Below are positions 47,910 through 55,996 of a stretch of DNA of 64,000 bases, piece by piece (the first letter of the stretch is position 1; every line of letters begins with the position of its first letter). The stretch is taken from NCBI GenBank assembly GCA_022452035.1, contig JAKURV010000012.1:1-64000 (forward strand), given 5' to 3'. The stretch comes from Acidimicrobiales bacterium. Lineage in GTDB: Bacteria; Actinomycetota; Acidimicrobiia; Acidimicrobiales; MedAcidi-G1. Made by a program: the position numbers and the translations under genes. A model generated the notes under the pieces. The model was not told the DNA's origin. It ran no database searches and saw nothing but the letters and a program-made list of their open reading frames with translations.

Positions 47910-48372
47910 CAGGCGTCAGTTCGAAGTACTGCACCTCGATGGACATGGGGAGCAGGTAGCGCACATAAAAGGCGTGCAACTTCAACACCGTGTGGTCCTC
48001 TACCGCATAGGGGAGGATCTCCACCCGAGCGTCACGGGCCTGAAACGCCTCGGCTCTGGCCTGGACGATGTTGAGTTCGTCGAGGCTGTCGACCTGGACA
48101 CCGAAGTGGTCGCCGGGCAGACCAGGGGGACAGGACATAGGGGCCTCGTCGGCCAGCAGAAACACGAAGCGGTCGTAGGAGTTGACCGAGAAGATCATCC
48201 GTTGGCCATCGATGGTCATCATGTCCAACTCGGCCCATCCGAACACGTTGTCGAAGAAGGAGGCCAGGTCGGCTCGACCCTGTTGGCCGAGGAGGTCAGA
48301 TGAGACGCTGAGTGCAACGTGGTTGATTCGCTTGGGACCGCGGAATCCACCTTCCCCTGCCTCAACCACCAT
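47905..48372 (-). CDS. VOC/glyoxalase-fold protein
   Basis: A 155-residue vicinal-oxygen-chelate-fold protein: INHVALSVSSDLL begins the first module, DHFGVQVDSLDELNIVQARAEAFQ the second, and it ends in MSIEVQYFELTPG. The expected metal ligands (His in INHVAL, His in GDHFGVQ, Glu in IEVQYFE) are present. Possible roles are dioxygenase, epimerase or binding protein. The ATG at 48372 has GGGAGG just 4 bases upstream. It is the last gene of the nine-gene run, 57 bp after the amidohydrolase-like gene. Confidence 0.75.
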   Translation of the reverse strand: MVVEAGEGGFRGPKRINHVALSVSSDLLGQQGRADLASFFDNVFGWAELDMMTIDGQRMIFSVNSYDRFVFLLADEAPMSCPPGLPGDHFGVQVDSLDELNIVQARAEAFQARDARVEILPYAVEDHTVLKLHAFYVRYLLPMSIEVQYFELTPG

Positions 48373-48429
48373 GATTCCTCCCGATCCGCACGGGACCATA
48401 CCTCTTGCGCGTTCTAGCGGTGATGACGT

Positions 48430-49260
48430 TCATCCACGGGGTGGATGCCGATCGGAGAAGAAGAGTCGTTCGGCGTTACCCCACAGGTATTTGTCCAGTA
48501 CGCCGTCACGGAGGTCGAGCTGGGCGGCCTCATCAATGCAGCGTTTCATGGACAACACAGGGTGGTCGCTGGCGTAGAGAATCTTGTCCTGCCCCCTGGT
48601 GTTCATGAAGTGCACGACCTCGGGGGGGAGGTACTTCGGCGAGTAGGCCGAGGTCATTAGGTAAAGGTTGGGGTACTTGAGCATCAGGCGCATCGCGGTA
48701 CCCCACCACGGGTCGGCTCCGTGGGCCATGCACAGTCGTAGGAGTGGGAACCGATAGCAGATTCGGTCCAGATGGATGGGGTCCTGGCACTCTCCCGGCA
48801 CCGGGGGACCCGGTAAACCGGTGTTGACACTAAGTGGCAGGTCCATTTCCACGCACTTTGTGTAGAGCGGGTAGTACTGGGCGTCGCTGGGTGGGAGATC
48901 GAAGTCAAACGGCACGACGCGGGCCATCACCACTGGGTGTTCGGCTGCCAGGTCCTCGAGGCGCCACAGTTCGGGGAGGCCCGCGGTGGGTCGTACGTGA
49001 GCCGCCAATGCGAAACGGTCAGGATGCTGGCGGGCAAAGTCCAGAACGGTCTCCGAGGGGTCCTTTACCCGTACGGTCAGGATGGCCTTCTCCACCCCAG
49101 CCTCGTCCATGTCGGCCAGACATTCGTCGACTGACAACGAGGTGAAAAATTCTTCCCCCGCCTTGAAGTAGTCCTCTTTGGCTCGCTTCAGGTAATCAAC
49201 ATGCCTGATCTCGCCCATGGTGACATTGACCCAGCAATCGATCGCCCGGCGGCTGGTCAT
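48430..49260 (-). CDS. Amidohydrolase-2-like protein lacking the HxH motif
   Basis: A 276-residue TIM-barrel protein of the amidohydrolase-2 type. It retains LCMAHGADPWWGTAMRLMLKYPNLYLMTSAYSPKYLP and a late ILYASDHPVL, which supply the usual His and Asp. The N-terminal metal motif H-x-H is absent; the protein opens AIDCWVNVTMG instead. It may therefore bind one metal or none, as in decarboxylase-like or non-hydrolytic members. Its ATG overlaps the upstream acyl-CoA dehydrogenase gene's TGA, placing it in the catabolic operon. Confidence 0.8.
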   Translation of the reverse strand: MTSRRAIDCWVNVTMGEIRHVDYLKRAKEDYFKAGEEFFTSLSVDECLADMDEAGVEKAILTVRVKDPSETVLDFARQHPDRFALAAHVRPTAGLPELWRLEDLAAEHPVVMARVVPFDFDLPPSDAQYYPLYTKCVEMDLPLSVNTGLPGPPVPGECQDPIHLDRICYRFPLLRLCMAHGADPWWGTAMRLMLKYPNLYLMTSAYSPKYLPPEVVHFMNTRGQDKILYASDHPVLSMKRCIDEAAQLDLRDGVLDKYLWGNAERLFFSDRHPPRG

Positions 49261-50564
49261 TGGTTCGCAATCTCGTGTTCAAGCCGAGCCTCGATGGCTT
49301 CCCGAGCCTCGGCCATCCGGGTTGGCAGGTGTTCTGACGGGAAGAGTCCATCTGCCGGCCGGTAGCCCTTCAGGAGCGTCTTGGCAATGGTGTCCTTGTG
49401 GACCTCGGACGGGCCATCAGCGATGCCCATTATCGGACCAGTCATCCACATGCCGATAAGCGGCATCTCGTTTGACACCCCGAGCGATCCGTGGGCGTGC
49501 ATAGATCGGTAGACCACGTCCATGAGAACCTTCGGGGTGGCCACCTTCACTGCGGCGATGTGGTGCCGGATTTTGGCGTAGTCCCCAACGGTGTCGATGA
49601 GCCAGGCGGTATGGAGGACCAGAAGCCGGAATTGCTGGATCTGGATCCACGAGTCAGCAATCCAGTGTTGGATCGACTGTTTCTCGGCGATGAGGGAGCC
49701 CTTCGTCTCCCGGGACAGCACCCGTTCGCACATCATGTCCAAGGCGCGCTGCGCGGTACCGACCGATCGCATGCCGTGGTGGACCCGCCCACCCCCCAGG
49801 CGTTCCTGAGCAATGCGGAACCCCGCCCCCTCTTCCCCAAGCAGGTTCTGAGCCGGCACGCGTACGTCGGTGAATCGCAGGTAGGCGTGATCCCCGTCGG
49901 CGATCCGGTCACCGGCCAACCCGACGTTTCGCACCACCTCCAGACCGTCGGAGTCGGCCGGCACCAGCATCATCGACGAACCTCGGTAGACGGGAACGTC
50001 GGGATCGGTGATCACCATGACGATGGCAAACGTCGCGAACCGGAAGTTCGAGGCAAACCATTTCTCTCCGTTGATGACCCATTGGTCACCATCCCGGAGG
50101 GCTCGACAGGCGAAGTAGTTGGGGTCCGAGCCGGCCTGCGGTTCGGTCATCGAGTAGGTCGACGAGATCTCCCCAGCCAGAAGCGGCTCTAGGTACTGCG
50201 CCTTCTGAGCGTCGGTTCCGAAGTGGGCGAGGATTTCGGCGTTTCCCGAATCGGGGGCCTGACAACCGAAGACCGAGGGGGCGAAAGAAGACCGGCCGAG
50301 TAGCTCGTTAATCAGAGCCAACTTCACCTGGCCGTAGCCCTTGCCCCCTAGGTGGGGGCCGAGGTGGCAGGCCCAGAGATCCTGTTCCCTAACCCGGTCT
50401 TGGAGTGGCCGGACCAATGCCTGGGCCGTCTTGTTGGACTTGTCGAACGGCGACACGGTGCCTCGAAAGTAGAGGTCGAGCGGTTCGATCTCCTCCTTCA
50501 CGAACCCGTCGATCCAGTCCAATTTCTCCTGGAACTCAGGTTCGACCTCGAAATTGATCGCCAT
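49257..50564 (-). CDS. Acyl-CoA dehydrogenase family protein
   Basis: A 435-residue member of the ACAD superfamily. It has SSTYSMTEPQAGSDPNYFACRAL, NGEKWFASNFRFATFAIVMVITD, RIAQERLGGGRVHHGMRSVG and a C-terminal GSLGVSNEMPLIGMWMTGPIMGIADGPSEVHKDTIAKTLLKGY. This resembles the ACAD10/11-like group more than FadE26. It is coupled to the amidohydrolase-like gene by an ATGA overlap and lies 89 bp after the kinase-fold gene. ACAD10/11-like enzymes are often encoded beside such a kinase-fold protein, as here. Confidence 0.9.
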   Translation of the reverse strand: MAINFEVEPEFQEKLDWIDGFVKEEIEPLDLYFRGTVSPFDKSNKTAQALVRPLQDRVREQDLWACHLGPHLGGKGYGQVKLALINELLGRSSFAPSVFGCQAPDSGNAEILAHFGTDAQKAQYLEPLLAGEISSTYSMTEPQAGSDPNYFACRALRDGDQWVINGEKWFASNFRFATFAIVMVITDPDVPVYRGSSMMLVPADSDGLEVVRNVGLAGDRIADGDHAYLRFTDVRVPAQNLLGEEGAGFRIAQERLGGGRVHHGMRSVGTAQRALDMMCERVLSRETKGSLIAEKQSIQHWIADSWIQIQQFRLLVLHTAWLIDTVGDYAKIRHHIAAVKVATPKVLMDVVYRSMHAHGSLGVSNEMPLIGMWMTGPIMGIADGPSEVHKDTIAKTLLKGYRPADGLFPSEHLPTRMAEAREAIEARLEHEIANQ

Positions 50565-50653
50565 AGGGGCTCCGGGTCGTCCGTGTGGGGGTCGTCCGAA
50601 ACCTACTCTGCCCCTTCGGCCGCTCCCGAATCCAAGAGTCCGGCTGTGCTAAG

Positions 50654-51712
50654 TCAGATGGTTCGGACCAGTTCGGCGGCCCGGGCGGCCAGGTCCAGAA
50701 CGACCCCGCCGAATGCTTCCATCCTCGGGTTGTCGGCCCCCCCGTTCACGTAGCGGGCGTACCCGCCTTCGAGCACGATGGCCAGCTTGAACCGGGCGAG
50801 GATGACGTAATAGTCAATGTCGTCGACATCGCGCCCTGACACAGTGGCGTAGCGGTGGAGAAGATCATCGCGGTTTGGCATCCCCGTGTAGTCCACGTAC
50901 CCGCCTGTGCGAACCTCGCCCTCGTCCGGCCAGCCCATGACCACCCAGGCCAGGTCCAGGAGGGGGTCCCCTACGGTGCCCATCTCCCAGTCGACGATTG
51001 CTGCCAGCCGAGCCGGGCCACCGTGGTGGAACATGACGTTGGCGAACTGATAGTCGCCGTGCATGATCCCCGGTTGGTAGTTGCGCGGACGGTGGCCTCG
51101 CAACCATTCTCCCGCGTCGTTCAGGCCGGGGATCTCCCGGAACTCGAACCGTCTGAGGTGTGCGTACCAGCGATCAACCTGGCGATCGTGGAACCCGTCG
51201 GGTCGGCCAAGCCCCTCCAATCCCCGCGCCCTCCAGTCCACCCGGGACAACTGTGCGATGGCGTCGACTAGTTCGAAAGCAAGCCCCTGGCGGGCCCCCA
51301 GGTCGGAACCGAAGGGCTCGGGCCAGTGGGGCTCGCCGATCGGTGACCAGCCGTCGACAAAGTCCATCAGGTAGAACGTGGCACCCAGTACGGACGGTTC
51401 GGCGCAGACCGCTCGAACCGCCGGGTGGGGGACGTTGCTATCAGCAAGTGCTTTGAGAATTCGGTATTCGCGCAGCATTGTTTCGTTCCGACCCTCGGGA
51501 ACCATTCGAGGCGGCCGCCGCAGCGCCCAGCGGTGTTCGCCTCGTTGAATTTCGAAAAGCTCGTTGGACGCCCCACCAGTGACGAAGGTGGCCTGGATCT
51601 CTTCGCCGGAGCCGGGTAGGCCCTCGGCATCCATCCACTGCCCGAGACGGTCGGGATCGACCAGGCCTCGGGTTCGATCACCGTCCCCGGATAGGTCAGC
51701 CTCGTCAAGCAC
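50654..51712 (-). CDS. Aminoglycoside-phosphotransferase-fold kinase (ACAD10/11-associated type)
   Basis: A kinase-fold protein of 352 residues from GTG 51712, or 371 if the ATG at 51769 is used. The former starts 8 bp inside the upstream stop, the pattern common in this operon. It has FVTGGASNELFEI, the Brenner motif IMHGDYQFANVMFHH and VDWEMGTVGDPLLDLAWVVMGW. In animals and bacteria the domain is fused or adjacent to ACAD10/11, where it phosphorylates 4-hydroxy acyl-CoAs before dehydration; the neighbouring ACAD supports that role, which is inferred. Confidence 0.82.
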   Translation of the reverse strand: MLDEADLSGDGDRTRGLVDPDRLGQWMDAEGLPGSGEEIQATFVTGGASNELFEIQRGEHRWALRRPPRMVPEGRNETMLREYRILKALADSNVPHPAVRAVCAEPSVLGATFYLMDFVDGWSPIGEPHWPEPFGSDLGARQGLAFELVDAIAQLSRVDWRARGLEGLGRPDGFHDRQVDRWYAHLRRFEFREIPGLNDAGEWLRGHRPRNYQPGIMHGDYQFANVMFHHGGPARLAAIVDWEMGTVGDPLLDLAWVVMGWPDEGEVRTGGYVDYTGMPNRDDLLHRYATVSGRDVDDIDYYVILARFKLAIVLEGGYARYVNGGADNPRMEAFGGVVLDLAARAAELVRTI

Positions 51713-52670
51713 CTGAACCGACCAGCCTGCCGGCGGGGTAGGGAGGAGTTGAGAGCACATCTGGTTCACCGCTAGTCACCGCCACCACGTCCCGGTGGTC
51801 GCCGTCTGTGACGCTCAACACCATGCCCGTCATCAAGGTGAGGTCCTGTCCCCGTTGGGCGTCAATCATCGGTGTTTCGTATCCCATGCCCAGCCCACGA
51901 ACCAGCCACGGCCCGGTCGACGATTGAGCAAGATCCTCATGGGTGGCGCCATCACGACAGGCATCGACCAACGCTGGTGCATGTTCGCGTCGGCCGTCGA
52001 CGAACCGCCCACCGACACCACCCTCGTAGAGGCCGACCATCGCTCCCAAGTCGACCACCGTGGTGTCGCCTTCGTGACGGACTACCGGCTCGGAAGAAGG
52101 GATGGTGGCACCCAGGGCAGTCATTGCAGCTAGGGCGTTCCCTATCGGGGTCGGAGCGTCGGACCGGCTCAGCACCGCCTCTACCCCGGACCAGACCACT
52201 CGGCAGGCAGATCGGACGAGTTCGATTTCCTCGACCAACTTGACCGCCCGCACGCTGGCCATCAGGTCATCGCACGGCACGATCTGGGCGCCTGGGGAGA
52301 ATCGGGCGGCGGCCCGGATGAAGCCGGGTGAGCAGGTATCCACACCGATGCGGCGGGCGGTGCTCAGGCCCCCTATGGCCGCCATTGAGGAGGCCATGAT
52401 CTCCGGATTCCACGTGATCGGATACAGGTCGTCGAACGGCACATGTTCAGGGATCCCGGCGTCCCAGCTGGACAGCAGGTGAGTTCGCTGTGTCTCGGCA
52501 ATCAGGACACACCCGGCTCCGAAGGGTCGGGTTCCGGACGTCCACAGGCGGGCCATTCCGGTCGAGTAGCCAACGTTGTCCTGCCGACCCAGGACCAAGG
52601 CGTCCACCCCCCGCTCTGACATGGCGTCCAGGACACGGCGGCGACGGGCCGCAACCAGTTCGCTTGTCAT
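51705..52670 (-). CDS. M24 (pita-bread) family protein with degraded metal site
   Basis: A 321-residue creatinase/Xaa-Pro peptidase-fold protein. It keeps the N-terminal domain (ERGVDALVLGRQDNVGYSTGMARLW) and VVDLGAMVGLYEGG in the catalytic half, so one Asp remains. The second Asp of the D-x-G-x(4)-G-Y-x-S-D-type motif is replaced by Gly in LYEGGVGG, the H-G-L-G motif reads RGLGMGYE, and no E-P...E pair follows. It is likely catalytically dead. It directly overlaps the intact M24 gene by 4 bases, suggesting a pseudoenzyme partner or a binding role. Confidence 0.75.
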   Translation of the reverse strand: MTSELVAARRRRVLDAMSERGVDALVLGRQDNVGYSTGMARLWTSGTRPFGAGCVLIAETQRTHLLSSWDAGIPEHVPFDDLYPITWNPEIMASSMAAIGGLSTARRIGVDTCSPGFIRAAARFSPGAQIVPCDDLMASVRAVKLVEEIELVRSACRVVWSGVEAVLSRSDAPTPIGNALAAMTALGATIPSSEPVVRHEGDTTVVDLGAMVGLYEGGVGGRFVDGRREHAPALVDACRDGATHEDLAQSSTGPWLVRGLGMGYETPMIDAQRGQDLTLMTGMVLSVTDGDHRDVVAVTSGEPDVLSTPPYPAGRLVGSGA

Positions 52671-53857
52671 GACTTAAACGGCAGGTAGTCCGGCCATCCT
52701 CCCAACGGTCGCCAGCCGGTGTCGGTTATCGCCACGACCTCCTCGGCCCGGTATCCGCCGACCCCGTCTTCCCACACCACAGGTTCGAGGACTAGCACCA
52801 TCCCGGGTTCCAAAACGAACTGCTCGTCGAATCGTTCGCCTAGGTCAGTGCCAATCATTGGCATCTCCGCGCTTTCAACCCCGAGGCCATGGGCCAGGTA
52901 GAAGTGGGGCAGCCAAGGAATGGTCCCTCGGTTCGCTCCGATAGCTGCTCGTCCTACTTCGGCCAGGGTTACCCCGGGGCCGATGGTCGCCAGGGAGGCC
53001 TCCATCACCGCTGACCACCGCCTGAACAGGTCCTGTTCGGCCGACGACGGGTCCCGTCCGACCACCCAGGTACGCCCGTAGTCCGACGCGTATCCCTCCA
53101 CGCCAATTCCGGTGTCTACCCACACCAAGTCCTCCTCGTTGAACAACGGATCTCCGACCCCGGTAGGGAATGCCACGTGGCCGGTGGAGGTTCTGGGTCC
53201 ATCCGAAAGGTTCCGGGGCATGGGTTGGAATATGGGGTCGATCAGGACGTTGTCGACTCCGAGTTGACGCACTCGGCTGATGAACATCCCGGCTAGCTCC
53301 GATCGCCGAACACCGGGAAGACAGGCGGTCCGGACCTCCTCCATAGCTACCTCGTTGATCCGTTGTGCTCGGTCTATGCAGGCCAACTCATCTTCGGTTT
53401 TCACCAGGCGGGCGGGGCCGAGAACCCGCCCGGCATCGACCAAATCGAAGCCGTCTAGGAGTCCCGATCGGAGCATCGCCCCTGTGACCTCGTCGATGGC
53501 CAAACGCCCGACGCTTCTGGTTCCGGTGGCCATGCCTATTCCTTCCACCAAACCGGCAATCGACTCGTCTAGTTCCGGGAACACTGAGGGGTGGATTTCC
53601 GCGGCAAGGTCAGACGACGGATGGTCGGCAAACAGATGGACTGGTCCCTCTTGGCCGATGATGGCCACCGGACGCTGGTAGACGGCATGGGTCGAGTCGA
53701 CTGCCGGGCCGACGTGGCCGCTGGCGTAGGCGACGTGGGGTTCGTGGAGCAAGACGGTGGCGACCACGTCCTGGGCGGCCATGTGGTGTCGGAGCCGGGA
53801 TAGTCGTTCACGGCGCATCCGGCCAACGTCGTAGGTCAGATGATCATCCGCTGACAT
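52667..53857 (-). CDS. M24 family metallo-hydrolase (Xaa-Pro peptidase/creatinase-like)
   Basis: A 396-residue protein with complete metal ligands: Asp in VWVDTGIGVEGYASDYGRTW (two Asp), His in YLAHGLGVESAEMP, and Glu in MVLVLEPVVWEDGV and YRAEEVVAIT. The family includes aminopeptidases P, prolidases, creatinases and the DMSP lyase DddP, all near this length. The catabolic setting makes a carbon-substrate enzyme as likely as a peptidase. The ATG at 53857 follows 61 bp after the CoA transferase gene and its stop overlaps the degenerate paralogue. Confidence 0.85.
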   Translation of the reverse strand: MSADDHLTYDVGRMRRERLSRLRHHMAAQDVVATVLLHEPHVAYASGHVGPAVDSTHAVYQRPVAIIGQEGPVHLFADHPSSDLAAEIHPSVFPELDESIAGLVEGIGMATGTRSVGRLAIDEVTGAMLRSGLLDGFDLVDAGRVLGPARLVKTEDELACIDRAQRINEVAMEEVRTACLPGVRRSELAGMFISRVRQLGVDNVLIDPIFQPMPRNLSDGPRTSTGHVAFPTGVGDPLFNEEDLVWVDTGIGVEGYASDYGRTWVVGRDPSSAEQDLFRRWSAVMEASLATIGPGVTLAEVGRAAIGANRGTIPWLPHFYLAHGLGVESAEMPMIGTDLGERFDEQFVLEPGMVLVLEPVVWEDGVGGYRAEEVVAITDTGWRPLGGWPDYLPFKS

Positions 53858-53918
53858 CACCCGCCCAGAATGCCTCATTCTGTGCGACGGTGGCACTACC
53901 TAAGGTCGCCCCCGTTGG

Positions 53919-55121
53919 TTAGACCACCCCGGCGACTCGGAGTTCTTCGATCTCGTCTTCCGTAAGTCCCAGCACCCCGGTCAGTACATCGTCAGTGTGC
54001 TCACCTAGTCGCGGTGCACCGGTTGGGGCCTTCGGTGGTTGGCCGGAGATCCTGGGGAATGGTGCCTGCTGTCGGACTGCTCCGATCACCGGATCGTCGA
54101 CGACCAGGATGTCGCCCCGGGCCACTACATGCTCGTCTGCCGAGAGGTCGGCCGCGTCATAGGCGGTGCCCACGATCACGTCGTGTTCAACGCATAGCCG
54201 TTCCACCTCATCGGCATCACGCTGAGCCACCCAGGCGGCCACAATGGCGTTGATTTCGCCGTTGTTGGCAGCTCGAGCAGATGGGTTGGCGAAGCGCTCA
54301 TCGTCGACAAGGTCGGGGCGGTCCATGGCCTGACAGAGGCGGGTGAAGTTGACTTGGGCGGCCCCCACGATGCACACGTAGCGTCCGTCGCGGCTGGGGT
54401 AGTTGTCGAGTGGCGCGGCGTAGTCGAGGCGGTTACCTCGGCGTGATCGGACGGTTCCGAGGCGGTCGTAGGCGGCGATGGTCCATTCGAGGATTCGCAG
54501 GGCGGAGCCGTAGAGGTAAGCATCGATTACTCCGCCTCGGCCAGTCCCTCTCGCGTCGCGTTCATAGAGAAGCCCCATGGCCGCCTGGGCGGCGAACAGG
54601 GCAGTGAGGTAATCGGTGACCGTCACGCCCGGGCGAACGGGTGGGCGACCTTCCTCCCCGGTGAGGTGGAGCAGCCCACCGTAGGCCACCCCGTTTCGGT
54701 CTAGCCCAGGACGTTCTGACTTCGGCCCGTCCTGACCGAAGACGCTGATACGTACCGTGACGAGGCGCTCATCCAGCCGGCTTGGGTCGATGTTCCAGCG
54801 CTCCAGAGTCCCGGGGCGAAAGTTCTCGCACAAAACGTCCGATCGGGCGGCCAGATCGCGGAACACTCTTTGGCCCTCTGGATGGGAAAGGTCCAGAGTC
54901 ACCGACTTGCGACCTCGACCTTCGACGGCCCAGTAAAGCGAGTGAGGGCCGTCGGGCCCGTCGACGAAAGGTCCTAGGTCCCGCAACGGGTCGCCCTGGC
55001 CTGGCTTTTCGACCTTGATTACCTCGGCCCCTTGTTCGCCCAGCAGGCCGGCGCAGAACGGAGCCGCGACCCGCGTGCCGAGGTCCAGGACCCGCAGGCC
55101 CTCCAGTGGGCGACGGGTCAT
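53919..55121 (-). CDS. CaiB/BaiF-family CoA transferase
   Basis: A 400-residue class III CoA transferase. It begins PLEGLRVLDLGTRVAAPFCAGLLGEQGAEVIKVEKPGQGDPLR, has RKSVTLDLSHPEGQRVFRDLAARSDVLCENFRPG, and a catalytic Asp in PGVTVTDYLTALFAAQAAMGLL. It moves CoA between an acyl-CoA donor and a free acid, here presumably activating a pathway intermediate. It overlaps the enoyl-CoA hydratase gene by 4 bp. Confidence 0.92.
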   Translation of the reverse strand: MTRRPLEGLRVLDLGTRVAAPFCAGLLGEQGAEVIKVEKPGQGDPLRDLGPFVDGPDGPHSLYWAVEGRGRKSVTLDLSHPEGQRVFRDLAARSDVLCENFRPGTLERWNIDPSRLDERLVTVRISVFGQDGPKSERPGLDRNGVAYGGLLHLTGEEGRPPVRPGVTVTDYLTALFAAQAAMGLLYERDARGTGRGGVIDAYLYGSALRILEWTIAAYDRLGTVRSRRGNRLDYAAPLDNYPSRDGRYVCIVGAAQVNFTRLCQAMDRPDLVDDERFANPSARAANNGEINAIVAAWVAQRDADEVERLCVEHDVIVGTAYDAADLSADEHVVARGDILVVDDPVIGAVRQQAPFPRISGQPPKAPTGAPRLGEHTDDVLTGVLGLTEDEIEELRVAGVV

Positions 55122-55984
55122 GCCGACTTCGGGTCGGGTTCGGGGTCGCGGTGTTCGGCAAACACTTCAGTCATCGAGGTCTTTTTCTGACGGGTCTCCA
55201 GGGCATCGAGCGCGGTGGCCGTGCCGTGCATCCAGTGGTGGGCCTGGAAGTGGTAGTCGTAAGCGTTGCGCTGGCCTTGGAGGTCGAGGGTTTTGTTGAT
55301 CGATCGTTTGACGACTTGTGCGGTTGCTGGTGGAACCTTGGCGATCGTCTCGGCCATCTCACGCACCGCGTCTTCCAGGTCGCCGCGGGGGACAACCCGA
55401 TTGACCATTCCAAAGCGTTCTGCCTCGACGGCAGTTAGAACCGACGCGGTGAGAAGGAACTCCTTGGCCTTGCGGGCCGGCATCTCCCATGGTTCCACCA
55501 GGAGTTCCACCGCGGCTCCCGTCATGCGGAGCACTGGGTTCTGGAAGGACGCGTCGTCGCTGGCCACGATCAGATCGCACATGCAGGCCAGCATCACGCC
55601 GGCGGCGATGCATTTGCCCTGCACTGCGGCGATGGTGGGCTTCCGGAAGTCACGGATACGTAGGCAGCGGTCGAAATACATGACCTTCTCGTGGTGGTAC
55701 TTGCCTTCCGGGGTTTCGCGCATGAGCCGCCACTCGTCGGGCTCGGTGTCGCCAACCAGTGCCTTGAGATCGTGGCCCGAACTGAAGTGTTGACCCCTTC
55801 CGGCCAGGACAACAACCCTCACCTGGTCGTCAGCGTCGGCCAGGTCGAAGGCTGCATCGACCTCGTCGATGAGTTGGGTGTTTTGGGCGTTGGCCACCTC
55901 AGGTCGATCAAGGGTGATAGTGGCCACAGGGCCTGTCACCTCGTAGATGATCGCTTCGAACTTCGGCGGGCTGTTGTTGGACAA
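55118..55984 (-). CDS. Enoyl-CoA hydratase/isomerase family protein
   Basis: A 288-residue crotonase-fold enzyme. The oxyanion-hole segments are RGQHFSSGHDLKAL near residue 65 and KCIAAGVMLACMCDLIVASDDA near 123, followed by QNPVLRMTGAAVELLVEPWEMPARKAKEFLLT and AERFGMVNRVVPRGDL. Glu in VELLVEPWE may act as catalytic acid. It would hydrate the enoyl-CoA made by the neighbouring acyl-CoA dehydrogenase. It lies 12 bp after that gene. Confidence 0.9.
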   Translation of the reverse strand: MSNNSPPKFEAIIYEVTGPVATITLDRPEVANAQNTQLIDEVDAAFDLADADDQVRVVVLAGRGQHFSSGHDLKALVGDTEPDEWRLMRETPEGKYHHEKVMYFDRCLRIRDFRKPTIAAVQGKCIAAGVMLACMCDLIVASDDASFQNPVLRMTGAAVELLVEPWEMPARKAKEFLLTASVLTAVEAERFGMVNRVVPRGDLEDAVREMAETIAKVPPATAQVVKRSINKTLDLQGQRNAYDYHFQAHHWMHGTATALDALETRQKKTSMTEVFAEHRDPEPDPKSA

Positions 55985-55996
55985 GGTTGCCTCCTC

